Shown: positions 16,901 through 25,444, numbered from the stretch's first letter. The stretch: 40,489 nucleotides of DNA from JAEYFP01 sp964566545 (GCA_964566545.1 CAZMIX010000020.1:1-40489), one strand, 5' to 3'. Made by a program: numbers and translations. Notes: generated by a model from the letters alone, not told the origin.

Positions 16901-17114
16901 ACCCGGCTTTAGTCCGGTTGTAGATAATTATTATTTAATTGTAGATAATAGTGTTGGGATGATCAATATTGGAGCGACGCCGGTTGCGAATACATCGAGT
17001 GTCGGAGGCGTGGGTGAGATAAATTTAAATGTCGGCACGAATGTGATTTCCATCGTTTGCAAGGCGCAAAACGGAAATACAAAGACTTATACGCTGACAG
17101 TACAGAGAAATTAA
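13965..17114 (+). CDS. Cell wall hydrolase: seven SH3b repeats, glucosaminidase and cadherin-like domains
   Basis: A 1049-residue exported or membrane-anchored protein. A hydrophobic segment near residues 20-40 acts as signal or anchor. Seven bacterial SH3 repeats start at about residues 50, 136, 222, 313, 395, 484 and 564; each has a G-x-x-x-G-x-x-(V/I)-x-(V/I)-R core and ends GY(I/V)RSD or similar. SH3b modules usually bind peptidoglycan. Residues about 644-950 resemble endo-beta-N-acetylglucosaminidases (LytD type), with HLAARCLQEQG giving candidate catalytic Glu815. The last 80 residues resemble a cadherin-like beta-sandwich. AAAGGGG precedes the ATG. A cohesin-like membrane protein gene follows 67 bp later without a terminator. 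Expected job: peptidoglycan cleavage during growth or division. Confidence 0.88.
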   Translation: MILMQANARRMRKKGNRCFVLLLLIITGVVSCIFIATQVMRQQVFGYTAVKGTVLCKSGMVRQGASTASAFAFGVTKDEVVTITDEKTGSDGKVWYQITVSGSTGYIRSDLVKKSTTLATTTINTGGTDATASGTGTIKGANVIVREAPSATSGIRITLGSGQSVTIESAVAGTDGNKWYSVSFAKNGNYYKGYIRSDLVSASGDISVSGASASPTSAKVLTGTVTANSIRVRKKASTTGTVMATLTKGGAVTVSETVTGDDSQKWYKVTVPAVLTGGAQVTGYIRADLLSVTETAVTQQTVATGTTTSSTKKGTIKGDSVRVRVSASVTGVVSCALNTGTEVIVLEAASGDGKDWYKVQFTYNGTAMTGYVSADYVTVTETAASTDSSSAATQIGTVKGSGINIRKEPVSGEILCKLNSGQSITVTEQTKGSDGITWYKISFTYNLTPQNGYIRSDFVEGVTMTGSASVSGNTASTAAAVNRNGAIKGINVNVRKEAVSGEVLCKLSTGHSVTVKDEKDGSDGKKWYQISYSYNNTAGTGWMRSDYVTVEETPVQTATSSVSTGSIKGTSVRVRESAVNGSVVVQLNTGHAVTLLGETTGSDGYKWYQVCFTYQGSEKSGYVRSDFVTIITTATQQAALGSADFEASIAALPESYKNSLRALHEKYPNWRFETVNTNLDWNSAVTAESSVGKNLIAKSSISSWKSTEPQAYDWTQNAWYGFDGGSWASASRELIQYYMDPRNFLDESGIFQFETLEYQGYQNETGVSNILASTFMSGSYTDTDGATRSYASTFSEAGSSLGISPYHLAARCLQEQGVYGMSQSIAGTVAGYENLFNFFNIGAYAAGGNTAAINGLIYAQGSDEAYYRPWNSRYKSIMGSAKYVSEKYVKKGQNTLYFQKFNVVNSGNGIYSHQYMSNVLAASAESARMKKAYSDLNTSLVFKIPYYNNMPETACAKPVSESNPNNYLSSLWIDNQTVTPGFSPVVDNYYLIVDNSVGMINIGATPVANTSSVGGVGEINLNVGTNVISIVCKAQNGNTKTYTLTVQRN

Positions 17115-17181
17115 GCGGTCATACGCCGGTGGAGAGCCTGATAAATCAAGAAAAAAAGCGTTGGACGCGAAAGGAGTTTAT

Positions 17182-18936
17182 ATGCATCGAGGAAAATGGA
17201 AGATGACAGGGGTTACGGCGTTTGCCATGGCACTTTGCATCCTGTCTGCCGACAGGGTTTATGCCGCCGGAAGCGTAAAATTATCGGCGGATATGGATAC
17301 GGCTGTTGTAGGAGATACGGTTACTGTGAGCGTGAAAGCGGAAAATCCTGCGGGGGCGGCGGAGGTACCGCAGATTTCTGTAGAATATGATGCGAATCGT
17401 TTATCCTTTCTTGAGTGCGACAGGGAATACGGCGGAGGTGGGGGAGGCTTGATCACGCTGACGGATACGGAGGCTGATATTTCCTTTTCCATACTTTCCG
17501 GCGGGACGGCAGAAGTGACGGTTTCTGCTATTTTAGACGGAGATGGCGCCAGTGTGCCAACAGACAGCATACAGATTGCTGTGGACGGTGAAGATACGGC
17601 AGCTGCCGCAGGCGGCACGGAGCAGACCGCGACGGGTATAGAAGAGGGCACGATCATGTCCACCGATGGCACGAAGGTCGTGTCTACTGTATTTGCGGAC
17701 GAATTCATGCCGGAGCTGTTTCATAAGACGACAGTCACTTATGAAGAGCAGATGGTTGAAGCGGCGCAGTTCGATATGGGAGAGATTGTGCTACTCTACG
17801 TAACGGATGCAACCGGAAATAACGGGGCTTTTAATATTTATGACCAAGCGACGGGAGAGCTTTCCAATTTTCGGATAATCCGGGGAATCGAGAACAGATT
17901 CATTATTGTTCTTCCCGCAGATGAAACGATGACTATTCCGACAGGCTTTACAAAAGCGACGCTGCAGTGGAACGACCAGACTCTGGAGGCATACATGATT
18001 GTAGACGCCGCCTCGGAGGAGGGAGAGGAAGAAGCCGCTGTTTTAAGTGAAGATGTTTCAAGCGCGGATTTTTTCTTGCTGTATGCAATCAGCTCCGAGG
18101 GCAATAAGGGTTGGTATTTATATGACCAGACGGAAGGTACTTATCAGCGTTTTTTGCAGGTAATCCTTACAACGACGGACGAGAATGGAAATGTGATTGA
18201 AACAAGCGCCGATACGTCGGACTCAGGCGGATATAAGGAGCAGTCGAACGGGAGACTTTTGATTATTTGCATTATGGCCGCTGTTTTGTTGATTTTATTG
18301 ATTGTGATGCTGAACATGTTTTTAAAATTAAGAGATTATCAGAGTTATGACTATATTGACGAGGATGATGAGACGCCCGATATACAAAAACATACAAAGA
18401 CAGGGGAGAGTCCGATTAATGTAAGCAGGCTTGCGGATATACAAATGAATAGGGAATTGCCGCAGGGGCAGGTACAAGACGATCGCGGACAGACACCGGT
18501 CGATGGAATGGATACGGACGAGGATGATGATCTGGAAATGATCGACGATTATGAGCAGGAGGATGAGGATGAATTCTTTCGTCCCCGCCATAAGGAGAAA
18601 AAAGATAAAAAACAAAAAAAGGAGCCGCGAGGCAGAAAAGATAAGCGGAATGTCGAAGAACCACAGGCAATTGACTGGTCGGAGCTTGAAGGCACGATGA
18701 AGGACTCGCTGGAGGATGCAAGAAGGCCCCGCGGCAACCGTTCGGAGGATCTGCCTCCGATATACCGGACAAATTTGGAAGAGGAGTTGGAAATACCGGT
18801 TCATGAACAGCCGCTGCCGCAGCAGCCCGCTTATGAACTGCCAAAATCGCAGGCCATATATGAACAGCCGGCACCGCAGCCGGAATTGGATTTGGACGAG
18901 GATTTTGAGTTTGAATTTATTAATTTAGATGAATGA
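17182..18936 (+). CDS. Cohesin-like single-pass membrane protein with acidic/basic cytosolic tail
   Basis: A 584-residue protein with a signal peptide (MHRGKWKMTGVTAFAMALCI, cleavage near VYAAG). Residues about 27-135 resemble a cohesin-type beta-sandwich (VGDTVTVSVKAENPAGAAEV). Two related segments follow, VLLYVTDATGNNGAFNIYDQ and FLLYAISSEGNKGWYLYDQ, so there is an internal repeat. One membrane helix lies at about 362-384 (LLIICIMAAVLLILLIVMLN). The remaining 200 residues are cytosolic: a strongly acidic run, a Lys/Arg run (RHKEKKDKKQKKEPRGRKDK), then a Pro/Gln/Glu-rich end finishing acidic. The ATG at 17182 follows AAAGGAG. Co-transcribed with the hydrolase. A role linking wall and cytosol is inferred; no enzyme motif is visible. 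Confidence 0.78.
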   Translation: MHRGKWKMTGVTAFAMALCILSADRVYAAGSVKLSADMDTAVVGDTVTVSVKAENPAGAAEVPQISVEYDANRLSFLECDREYGGGGGGLITLTDTEADISFSILSGGTAEVTVSAILDGDGASVPTDSIQIAVDGEDTAAAAGGTEQTATGIEEGTIMSTDGTKVVSTVFADEFMPELFHKTTVTYEEQMVEAAQFDMGEIVLLYVTDATGNNGAFNIYDQATGELSNFRIIRGIENRFIIVLPADETMTIPTGFTKATLQWNDQTLEAYMIVDAASEEGEEEAAVLSEDVSSADFFLLYAISSEGNKGWYLYDQTEGTYQRFLQVILTTTDENGNVIETSADTSDSGGYKEQSNGRLLIICIMAAVLLILLIVMLNMFLKLRDYQSYDYIDEDDETPDIQKHTKTGESPINVSRLADIQMNRELPQGQVQDDRGQTPVDGMDTDEDDDLEMIDDYEQEDEDEFFRPRHKEKKDKKQKKEPRGRKDKRNVEEPQAIDWSELEGTMKDSLEDARRPRGNRSEDLPPIYRTNLEEELEIPVHEQPLPQQPAYELPKSQAIYEQPAPQPELDLDEDFEFEFINLDE

Positions 18937-18982
18937 TAAAGGAAAATTCAATCATAATTTATAATGGAAAGGGGTAGCACAT

Positions 18983-20443
18983 ATGAACAAATCACAGTAC
19001 AGTCGTGCCAATTCACTGGTTTTCCGTATTTCGACGGTTATTATTCTGGGAATCGCGTTTACGGTGTTCTCCGACATGAATGCGGGAAATGCGTCGTTAG
19101 CCGCCTATATTCAAATTGGAGCATGCGCACTAAGTTTACTTATGGCGATTGTGGGACTCGTAAAGTTTAGAGAAGGAAAGCTCGGATGCGACTTGATTGT
19201 AGGCGCCGCAGCCCTCACTTATGCGGTGGTAATGCTGGCCGGCAGTTCCAATGCCACCTATGTATATTGTTTTCCTATTATGCTGATGGCGATGGTATAT
19301 CTCTATCGTCGATTGATCGTGATAGGCTGCGTCCTCGTGGCAATTTGCACCGTCATAAAGGTTGCGCAAGGGCTCTTAGGCGGAACGGCCAACGTTGCAG
19401 AAATACTGATACAGGTAATTGCGACTGCATTATGCTGTATCAGTTCCATTTTTATTTCGGGAATGCTGCAAAGCTTTAATAAGGAAAACAACGATTCAAT
19501 TCAAGGCGCTGCGGATGATCAAAAAGAAGCTTCTAAGAAGATGATTGCGGCCGCAAATGATATAGGAAAACATTTTGAGGAAGCGCAGGACACGATGAGG
19601 GAACTGTCCGGCTGTATTGATACGAACCACTTTGCAATGCGCAACATTGCACAAAGCACCGAGAATACGGCTGAGGCGATTCAAAAGCAGGCAGTTATGT
19701 GTACTGAGATTCGCCAGAATACGGATACGGCGGAGCAGGAAACCTCTAAAATGATAACTGCGGCGCAGGGTACGCTCAAAACAGTCAGCGACGGCGTTAT
19801 GCTGGTGAAGCAGCTCAAGGAGCAGGCGGAAATTGTTGGTGAAGCGAGCCATGCGACGGTGGAAAGCACGGCGCTTTTGACAGCAAAGGTCGAAGAGGTT
19901 CAGAAAATTGTTACAACAATACTCAGTATTTCTTCCCAGACAAACCTTCTTGCTCTGAATGCCTCGATCGAGGCGGCAAGAGCGGGCGAGGCGGGCAAGG
20001 GTTTTTCTGTTGTGGCGGACGAGATCAGACAGCTTGCCGAGCAGACAAAGGAGTCTTCGAACCGGATCAAGGACATTATTACGGATTTGAACGATTACGC
20101 AAAACGTGCCAACAGCAGCGTGGGCGATACGATTTCCACTGTTGAAAGGCAGAATGAAATGATTGATGTCAGCCGTGAAAAGTTCATACTGATCGAAAAG
20201 GAAGTGTCTTCGCTTACGGAAATTATTAGTAATACGGATGTGCTCATTGCGGATATCATCGGAAGCACCACAATTATTTCCGATAATATCAGTCAATTAT
20301 CCGCGACAAGCGAGGAGGTTGCGTCAAGCTCTTCGGAGGGACTACATACATCAGAACAGGCAGTCGATTCTATGCATGAATTCGCGGCGCTATTGGAGAA
20401 TATAGCAAAAACAGCCGAGGAATTAAAGAATTACGCAAAATAA
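18983..20443 (+). CDS. Methyl-accepting chemotaxis protein with six-helix membrane domain
   Basis: A 486-residue chemoreceptor-type protein. Six predicted membrane helices occupy residues about 12-161, with no sizeable extracellular ligand domain. A cytosolic coiled-coil signalling domain follows, whose hairpin tip reads TNLLALNASIEAARAGEAGK, the conserved CheA/CheW contact region, then GFSVVADEIRQLAEQ. Such receptors are expected to sense intramembrane or cytosolic signals. GAAAGGGG lies upstream of the ATG. It is 46 bp after the cohesin-like gene and is closed by a strong terminator, so it probably belongs to that transcript. No other che genes are in the window. The signal is unknown. Confidence 0.92.
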   Translation: MNKSQYSRANSLVFRISTVIILGIAFTVFSDMNAGNASLAAYIQIGACALSLLMAIVGLVKFREGKLGCDLIVGAAALTYAVVMLAGSSNATYVYCFPIMLMAMVYLYRRLIVIGCVLVAICTVIKVAQGLLGGTANVAEILIQVIATALCCISSIFISGMLQSFNKENNDSIQGAADDQKEASKKMIAAANDIGKHFEEAQDTMRELSGCIDTNHFAMRNIAQSTENTAEAIQKQAVMCTEIRQNTDTAEQETSKMITAAQGTLKTVSDGVMLVKQLKEQAEIVGEASHATVESTALLTAKVEEVQKIVTTILSISSQTNLLALNASIEAARAGEAGKGFSVVADEIRQLAEQTKESSNRIKDIITDLNDYAKRANSSVGDTISTVERQNEMIDVSREKFILIEKEVSSLTEIISNTDVLIADIIGSTTIISDNISQLSATSEEVASSSSEGLHTSEQAVDSMHEFAALLENIAKTAEELKNYAK

Positions 20444-20477
20444 AGAAAACAGACTGAAAATGGTTTGTTCAGAACAT

Positions 20478-20533
20478 ACAAAAGCAGCGCTTCAAAATTT
20501 GCAAAAGAGGAGCTGCTTTTGTGATTTTTTTTC
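20478..20533 (+). terminator. Terminator after the chemoreceptor gene
   Basis: ACAAAAGCAGC (20478-20488) pairs perfectly with GCTGCTTTTGT (20512-20522) and is followed by an eight-T run (20525-20532). Confidence 0.85.
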
Positions 20534-20565
20534 AATTTTTCATATAAAATTTATGGATGTTTTAC

Positions 20566-20604
20566 TTGCAAAATATGCTAGCTGTGTTAGTATAAATATC
20601 ACAG
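20566..20604 (+). promoter_or_regulatory. Promoter and candidate operator of the GntR-clpC unit
   Basis: TTGCAA (20566-20571), a 19-bp spacer and TATAAA (20591-20596). The -10 lies inside an imperfect 23-bp palindrome, CTGTG (20582-20586) to CACAG (20600-20604), with further symmetric positions between. Its place over the -10 suits repression by the GntR protein encoded just downstream; this is inferred from position and symmetry. Confidence 0.5.
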
Positions 20605-20651
20605 AGAAACTGCCTGCTCCTATGTGCGGCCGTATAAAAGAAGGTGAACGT

Positions 20652-21032
20652 ATGATAGTGGAAATTGATTTTAACAGTGGGGAAGCAATTTATATACAGC
20701 TTTGCAACCAGATTATTATAGGAATTGCGACTTCCCGGCTAAAGGAAGGAGATACACTTCCTTCGGTGCGGCAGCTTGCCGAGCTGGTCGGCATCAACAT
20801 GCACACAGTGAACAAAGCATATTCCGTGCTGCGGGAAGAGGGCTATATCAAAATTGACCGTCGCAGGGGCGCAGTCATTGCAATCGATATTGACAAGTTG
20901 CGGGCGATGGAGGAAATGAAAGGGGAGCTTTTGATTTTACTTGCCAGAGCGAGCTTGAAAAATATCACAGCGGATGAGGTTCATGAAATGATCGATGAGA
21001 TATTTACGGAATATGGCTGCCCCGGTATATAA
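20652..21032 (+). CDS. GntR-family transcriptional regulator (YtrA type)
   Basis: A 126-residue regulator. The winged helix-turn-helix covers residues about 10-75, with the typical IYIQLCNQIIIGI start and LPSVRQLAELVGINMHTVNK recognition segment. The short C-terminus (about 45 residues, helical) lacks a large ligand domain, which marks the YtrA subfamily. Such proteins usually repress their own operon. GAAGGTGAA precedes the ATG at 20652; the longer upstream frame runs through the promoter and terminator. clpC begins 35 bp after the stop with no terminator between, so this protein is the likely regulator of clpC here. Confidence 0.88.
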   Translation: MIVEIDFNSGEAIYIQLCNQIIIGIATSRLKEGDTLPSVRQLAELVGINMHTVNKAYSVLREEGYIKIDRRRGAVIAIDIDKLRAMEEMKGELLILLARASLKNITADEVHEMIDEIFTEYGCPGI

Positions 21033-21067
21033 AGAAATAAATAGAAAATGATTTGAAGGAGACTGGT

Positions 21068-23530
21068 ATGGCATCAAATTATACGCAAAAGGCAGAGAAG
21101 GCATTAGAACTGGCAGGAAAGCTTTCGAGAGAATTGAAGCATGGTTATGTCGGAACGGAGCACCTGCTTTTGGGATTAATTAAGGAGGGAACAGGCGTAG
21201 CTGCCAAAGTGCTGCTGGCGAACGGCGTGAGCATGGAAAATATTGTAGATTTAATCGAGCAGCAGATTGCGCCGGGTTCTGACGTGAGCATCAAAGAGAG
21301 GGACGGCTTCACACCGAAGGTAGAGGAAATTCTTGCAAAGAGCGGGGAGGAAGCTGTCCATTTTAAAGCAAAGCAGATTGGAACAGAGCATTTGCTGCTT
21401 TCCCTGATCAAAGACGGAGAAAATCTCGCGATCCGGCTGCTGAATACGCTCACCGTCAACCCACAGAAGCTGTATGTCGACCTGCTTGTGGCGATGGGAG
21501 AGGATGTTTCTAAATATAAGGAAGATCTGCAAAACGCCAAAAGCGGCAAGAAAAAGACCAAGGGAACAGGTCTTCTTGTCGATCAGTACAGCAGGGATCT
21601 GACGGCGCTTGCAGAGGAAGGAAAACTAGATCCCGTAGTCGGAAGAGAGATGGAAATTACCCGGATCATCCAGACATTGAGCAGGCGGACAAAAAATAAC
21701 CCATGCCTGATCGGAGAGCCGGGTGTCGGAAAAACAGCAATCGTCGAAGGACTTGCAAGGCGGATCGTTGAGGGGCTTGTGCCGGAGACTGTGCAGGATA
21801 AACGTGTGCTGACTCTGGATTTATCAGGAATGATTGCGGGAAGTAAATACCGCGGCGAATTTGAGGAACGCATCAAAAAGGTTGTGAAGGAGGTCACGGA
21901 AGCAGGAAATATTTTGCTGTTTTTAGATGAGCTGCATACGATCATCGGCGCAGGCGGCGCTGAGGGTGCGATTGATGCTTCTAATATTTTAAAGCCGTCG
22001 CTGGCACGTGGAGAAATTCAGCTGATCGGCGCTACGACGTACGAGGAATACCGGAAATATATTCAAAAGGACGCGGCGTTGGAGCGGCGCTTCCTGCCGA
22101 TTGCCGTTGAGGAGCCAAGCGAGGAAACAACAATCAGAATCCTGCAGGGGATTAAAGAAAATTATGAAAACCATCATGGTGTCAAAATTACCGATGATGC
22201 AGTGGTTGCGGCGGCTCAGATGTCGGCACGCTATATCAATGACCGCTTTTTGCCGGATAAGGCCATTGACCTGATGGATGAAGCGGCATCGAAGGTACGT
22301 TTAAACGGTTTGAAGGTACCTGCCGGGCTCGGCGAACTGGAGCAGGAGTTAAAGGAGCTTGAGGCAGAAAAGGAACAGTATTTAAAAGCGGATCAGATGG
22401 AGGAATATGCGGTCGTAAAGCGTGAGCAGGAGAAGATCAAAAAGGTCTATGACAGGAAGAAAAAGCGTTTTGAAAATAGCTTGAAAGAAAATAAGCCGGT
22501 TGTCGATGCGGATGAAATTGCAGATATTGTTTCCGAATGGACAAAAATACCGGTAAAAAAGCTGGCAGAAGGAGAAAGCGCGAAGCTGCTGCGCCTGGAA
22601 AAGGAGCTTCGTAAGCGTGTCATCGGGCAGGAGGAAGCGGTGAGCGCCGTGTCCAGAGCGATCAAGCGCGGGAGGATCGGATTAAAGGAGAAAAACCGTC
22701 CAATCGGATCGTTCCTGTTTTTAGGACCGACCGGAGTCGGTAAGACGGAGCTTTCAAAGACGTTGTCCGAAGTGCTTTTTGGTACGGAAAATGCGTTGAT
22801 TCGTGTGGACATGTCCGAATATATGGAAAAGCATACCGTATCCAGAATGATTGGATCCCCTCCGGGTTATGTTGGCTTTGAGGAAGGCGGGCAGCTTTCC
22901 GAAAAGGTGCGCAGAAACCCGTATTCCGTTATTTTATTTGATGAAATCGAAAAGGCGCACCCCGATGTATTCAATATTTTATTGCAGGTGCTCGATGACG
23001 GACATATTACCGATTCCGCGGGGCGCAAGGTCAGCTTTAAAAACTGTGTCATCATTATGACATCGAACGCGGGAGCGGGCAGGATCATTGATCCCAAAAA
23101 GCTTGGCTTTGCGGCTGTGGAAGATGAGAGACAGGATTACGAAAAAATGAAGTCGGGCGTCATGGAGGAAGTAAAGCATATTTTTAAGCCCGAGTTTATT
23201 AACCGAATTGATGAAATTATCGTTTTCCATGCGCTGAATCAGGAAAATATGAAAAAAATTGTGACGCTGCTCGTAAATGATCTTGCGGCTCGTGCGAAGG
23301 AGCAGATGAACATCACGCTGACCGTGCGTGATACGGTCAAAAAATATATCGTTGAGAAGGGCGCTGATAAAAAGTATGGGGCAAGACCGCTCCGGCGTGC
23401 AATCCAGACGATGTTAGAGGATCAGCTAGCGGAAGAAATACTGGAGGGGCGCGTCAAGGAAGGGCAGGAGGTTATCGTTTCTCTCGGGAAAATTGACGGG
23501 AAAAATGAGATTAAAATGGCTGGAAAATAA
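21068..23530 (+). CDS. clpC: AAA+ ATPase ClpC
   Basis: Hexameric unfoldase that feeds proteins to ClpP and disaggregates proteins. The 820 residues contain a double Clp-N domain (about 1-145), a first AAA+ module (Walker A GEPGVGKT, about 217), a middle coiled-coil region with a UVR-like segment (about 415-460), a second AAA+ module (GPTGVGKTELSK, about 553) and a C-terminal D2-small domain. The middle domain length fits ClpC rather than ClpB. The start at 21068 follows GAAGGAGA. In Bacillus clpC sits behind ctsR-mcsA-mcsB; here a YtrA-type GntR gene replaces them. No CtsR heptad repeat was seen upstream. Confidence 0.95.
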   Translation: MASNYTQKAEKALELAGKLSRELKHGYVGTEHLLLGLIKEGTGVAAKVLLANGVSMENIVDLIEQQIAPGSDVSIKERDGFTPKVEEILAKSGEEAVHFKAKQIGTEHLLLSLIKDGENLAIRLLNTLTVNPQKLYVDLLVAMGEDVSKYKEDLQNAKSGKKKTKGTGLLVDQYSRDLTALAEEGKLDPVVGREMEITRIIQTLSRRTKNNPCLIGEPGVGKTAIVEGLARRIVEGLVPETVQDKRVLTLDLSGMIAGSKYRGEFEERIKKVVKEVTEAGNILLFLDELHTIIGAGGAEGAIDASNILKPSLARGEIQLIGATTYEEYRKYIQKDAALERRFLPIAVEEPSEETTIRILQGIKENYENHHGVKITDDAVVAAAQMSARYINDRFLPDKAIDLMDEAASKVRLNGLKVPAGLGELEQELKELEAEKEQYLKADQMEEYAVVKREQEKIKKVYDRKKKRFENSLKENKPVVDADEIADIVSEWTKIPVKKLAEGESAKLLRLEKELRKRVIGQEEAVSAVSRAIKRGRIGLKEKNRPIGSFLFLGPTGVGKTELSKTLSEVLFGTENALIRVDMSEYMEKHTVSRMIGSPPGYVGFEEGGQLSEKVRRNPYSVILFDEIEKAHPDVFNILLQVLDDGHITDSAGRKVSFKNCVIIMTSNAGAGRIIDPKKLGFAAVEDERQDYEKMKSGVMEEVKHIFKPEFINRIDEIIVFHALNQENMKKIVTLLVNDLAARAKEQMNITLTVRDTVKKYIVEKGADKKYGARPLRRAIQTMLEDQLAEEILEGRVKEGQEVIVSLGKIDGKNEIKMAGK

Positions 23531-23588
23531 GACGGATATAGAGTATACTATTAGAAGCAGTATAATTTACTTAGGAGGACTGAACATC

Positions 23589-23999
23589 ATGTCAGTGGTA
23601 AAGGAACTTATTCGTACGGAAAAAGACGGCTCATTGAGCTTCGGCAATCACGAATTGGCGCAGAAGGCAAAACTTGAGGATTATGAATGTGCCGGTAATC
23701 TTTATAAGGTAAAGACATTTTCTGAAATAACAAAGCTGGAACGGGATGGCATGTTTGTCTATGAATCCGTGCCGGGAACCAGCGTAAATGAGTTCAAATT
23801 GACGGAGAAGAGTGTGGGATTTACCGTGTGCGGCGCTATGGACGCGCAAATTACGGTTGGATTAAAAGAAGATACGGAATATGAGGTGTTTGTGTCTAAA
23901 AAGAGTGTCGGCAAGATGAAGACGAATCTTGGCGGCAAGCTGAGCGTCAGCGTGGAGCTTGCGGGCGAAGGAGAAATTCCGGTAAGGATTGTCGAGTAG
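23589..23999 (+). CDS. Conserved 136-residue protein of unknown function
   Basis: Small soluble acidic protein beginning MSVVKELIRTEKDGSLSFG. It looks beta-rich, ending in a segment with repeated short strands (GKMKTNLGGKLSVSVELAGE). There is no signal peptide, membrane helix or catalytic motif. Homologues with the same N-terminus are, as far as I recall, common in Clostridia and sometimes labelled endosialidase; nothing here supports that label. TAGGAGGA lies upstream of the ATG. It sits 58 bp after clpC and 7 bp before radA, so it is probably read with both. A TATAAT at 23561-23566 without a good -35 may be an extra promoter. Function unknown. Confidence 0.75.
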   Translation: MSVVKELIRTEKDGSLSFGNHELAQKAKLEDYECAGNLYKVKTFSEITKLERDGMFVYESVPGTSVNEFKLTEKSVGFTVCGAMDAQITVGLKEDTEYEVFVSKKSVGKMKTNLGGKLSVSVELAGEGEIPVRIVE

Positions 24000-24006
24000 G
24001 AGAAGC

Positions 24007-25383
24007 ATGGCAAAAGGAAAGCTTACGACGGTGTTTTATTGTAGCCAATGCGGCTATGAATCATCCAAGTGGATGGGGCAATGTCCGTCCTGCAAGGAGT
24101 GGAATACGTTCGTTGAGGAGACTGTTTCCAAACCGCTGAGAGGAAAGGGTGATGCAGCCTCTCACCGACCAGGAGAGCGAAAAATGCCGGAAAAAATTTC
24201 GGCAATTCGCCTGACTGAGGATGAGAAGATCAAGACCCATATCGAGGAACTGGACAGAGTTTTGGGAGGCGGTATTGTACCCGGCTCCCTTGTTTTAGTG
24301 GGCGGCGACCCCGGTATCGGAAAGTCAACGCTATTGCTGCAAGTATGTAAGCAGCTTTCTGACGATAGGCGTCAGGTGCTATACATTTCAGGCGAAGAAT
24401 CTCTCAAACAGATCAAGATGAGGGCAGAGCGGATCGGAACGTTTAATGATTGTCTGTCGCTGCTTTGTGAGACAAACCTCTTCGATATTGAGGAGGTTAT
24501 CCGCAGAGAAAAGCCGGAGGCGGTCGTCATTGATTCCATCCAGACGATGTTTAGCGGGGAGGTTTCTGCTGCGCCCGGCAGTGTTTCCCAGGTGCGCGAG
24601 ACAACGGGGCTGTTATTGCAGATTGCGAAAGGGCTTGGTGTTGCGATCTTTATTGTCGGACATGTGACAAAGGAAGGCATGGTAGCCGGACCGCGCGTGC
24701 TGGAGCATATGGTGGACGCCGTTCTCTATTTCGAGGGGGACAGGCATGCCTCTTACCGGATTCTGCGCGGCGTTAAAAACCGGTTCGGCTCCACGAATGA
24801 GATTGGTGTATTTGAAATGCGGGGAGAAGGACTTGTCGAGGTAAAAAATCCCTCGGAATATATGCTTTCGGGAAGACCCACAAATGCAAGTGGTTCAGTC
24901 GTTGTATGCGCGATGGAGGGAACGCGTCCGATTTTGATCGAAATTCAGGCACTCGTATGTCAGACGAGCTTCGGAATTCCGAGGCGTCAGGCTACCGGAG
25001 CGGATTTGAACAGAGTTAATTTGCTCATGGCGGTTTTGGAAAAGCGGATCGGCTTAAAGATGTCGGATTGTGACGCTTACGTGAATGTGGCGGGGGGTAT
25101 GCGTCTTGCGGAGCCGGCTGTCGATCTTGGGATCGTGCTCGCTGTCCTGTCGAGCTATAAAAATAAAGTGATTCCGGAGGACTTCATCGTGTTCGGCGAA
25201 GTCGGCTTGAGCGGAGAAGTCCGTTCTGTCAGCATGTCGGAGCTGCGTGTGCAGGAGGCGGAAAAGCTCGGTTTCCAAACGTGCATTTTACCAAAGAGTG
25301 CGATGAAACAGATCATGCAGAAGGGGAAAATCAGGCTGCTCGGCGTGGATACGCTACGGGAAGCGATGAATTATATTTCCTGA
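24007..25383 (+). CDS. radA: DNA repair protein RadA
   Basis: RecA-like ATPase that promotes branch migration in recombinational repair. The N-terminal zinc finger has Cys12, Cys15, Cys26 and Cys29. The ATPase core has Walker A GGDPGIGKS (about residue 100) and the RadA-specific KNRFGSTNEIG motif (about 257). The C-terminal part is a Lon-like domain (DAYVNVAGGMRLAEPAVDLG). The start at 24007 follows TAGGAGAA and gives the canonical MAKGKLTTVFYCSQCGY; 458 residues is normal. It is often near clpC in Bacillota, as here. Confidence 0.96.
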   Translation: MAKGKLTTVFYCSQCGYESSKWMGQCPSCKEWNTFVEETVSKPLRGKGDAASHRPGERKMPEKISAIRLTEDEKIKTHIEELDRVLGGGIVPGSLVLVGGDPGIGKSTLLLQVCKQLSDDRRQVLYISGEESLKQIKMRAERIGTFNDCLSLLCETNLFDIEEVIRREKPEAVVIDSIQTMFSGEVSAAPGSVSQVRETTGLLLQIAKGLGVAIFIVGHVTKEGMVAGPRVLEHMVDAVLYFEGDRHASYRILRGVKNRFGSTNEIGVFEMRGEGLVEVKNPSEYMLSGRPTNASGSVVVCAMEGTRPILIEIQALVCQTSFGIPRRQATGADLNRVNLLMAVLEKRIGLKMSDCDAYVNVAGGMRLAEPAVDLGIVLAVLSSYKNKVIPEDFIVFGEVGLSGEVRSVSMSELRVQEAEKLGFQTCILPKSAMKQIMQKGKIRLLGVDTLREAMNYIS

Positions 25384-25444
25384 TACTGCGTCTAAAATTT
25401 GTACGGCGGGTTAAGACTAAGGACGGAACTGCAAGGAGAGTACC

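Noticed and set aside
19496..20296. 266-codon minus-strand frame opposite the chemoreceptor gene
   Set aside because: A shadow of the coiled-coil coding region; no start site, and the composition (many Arg, Asn, His, Leu) is typical of antisense translation.
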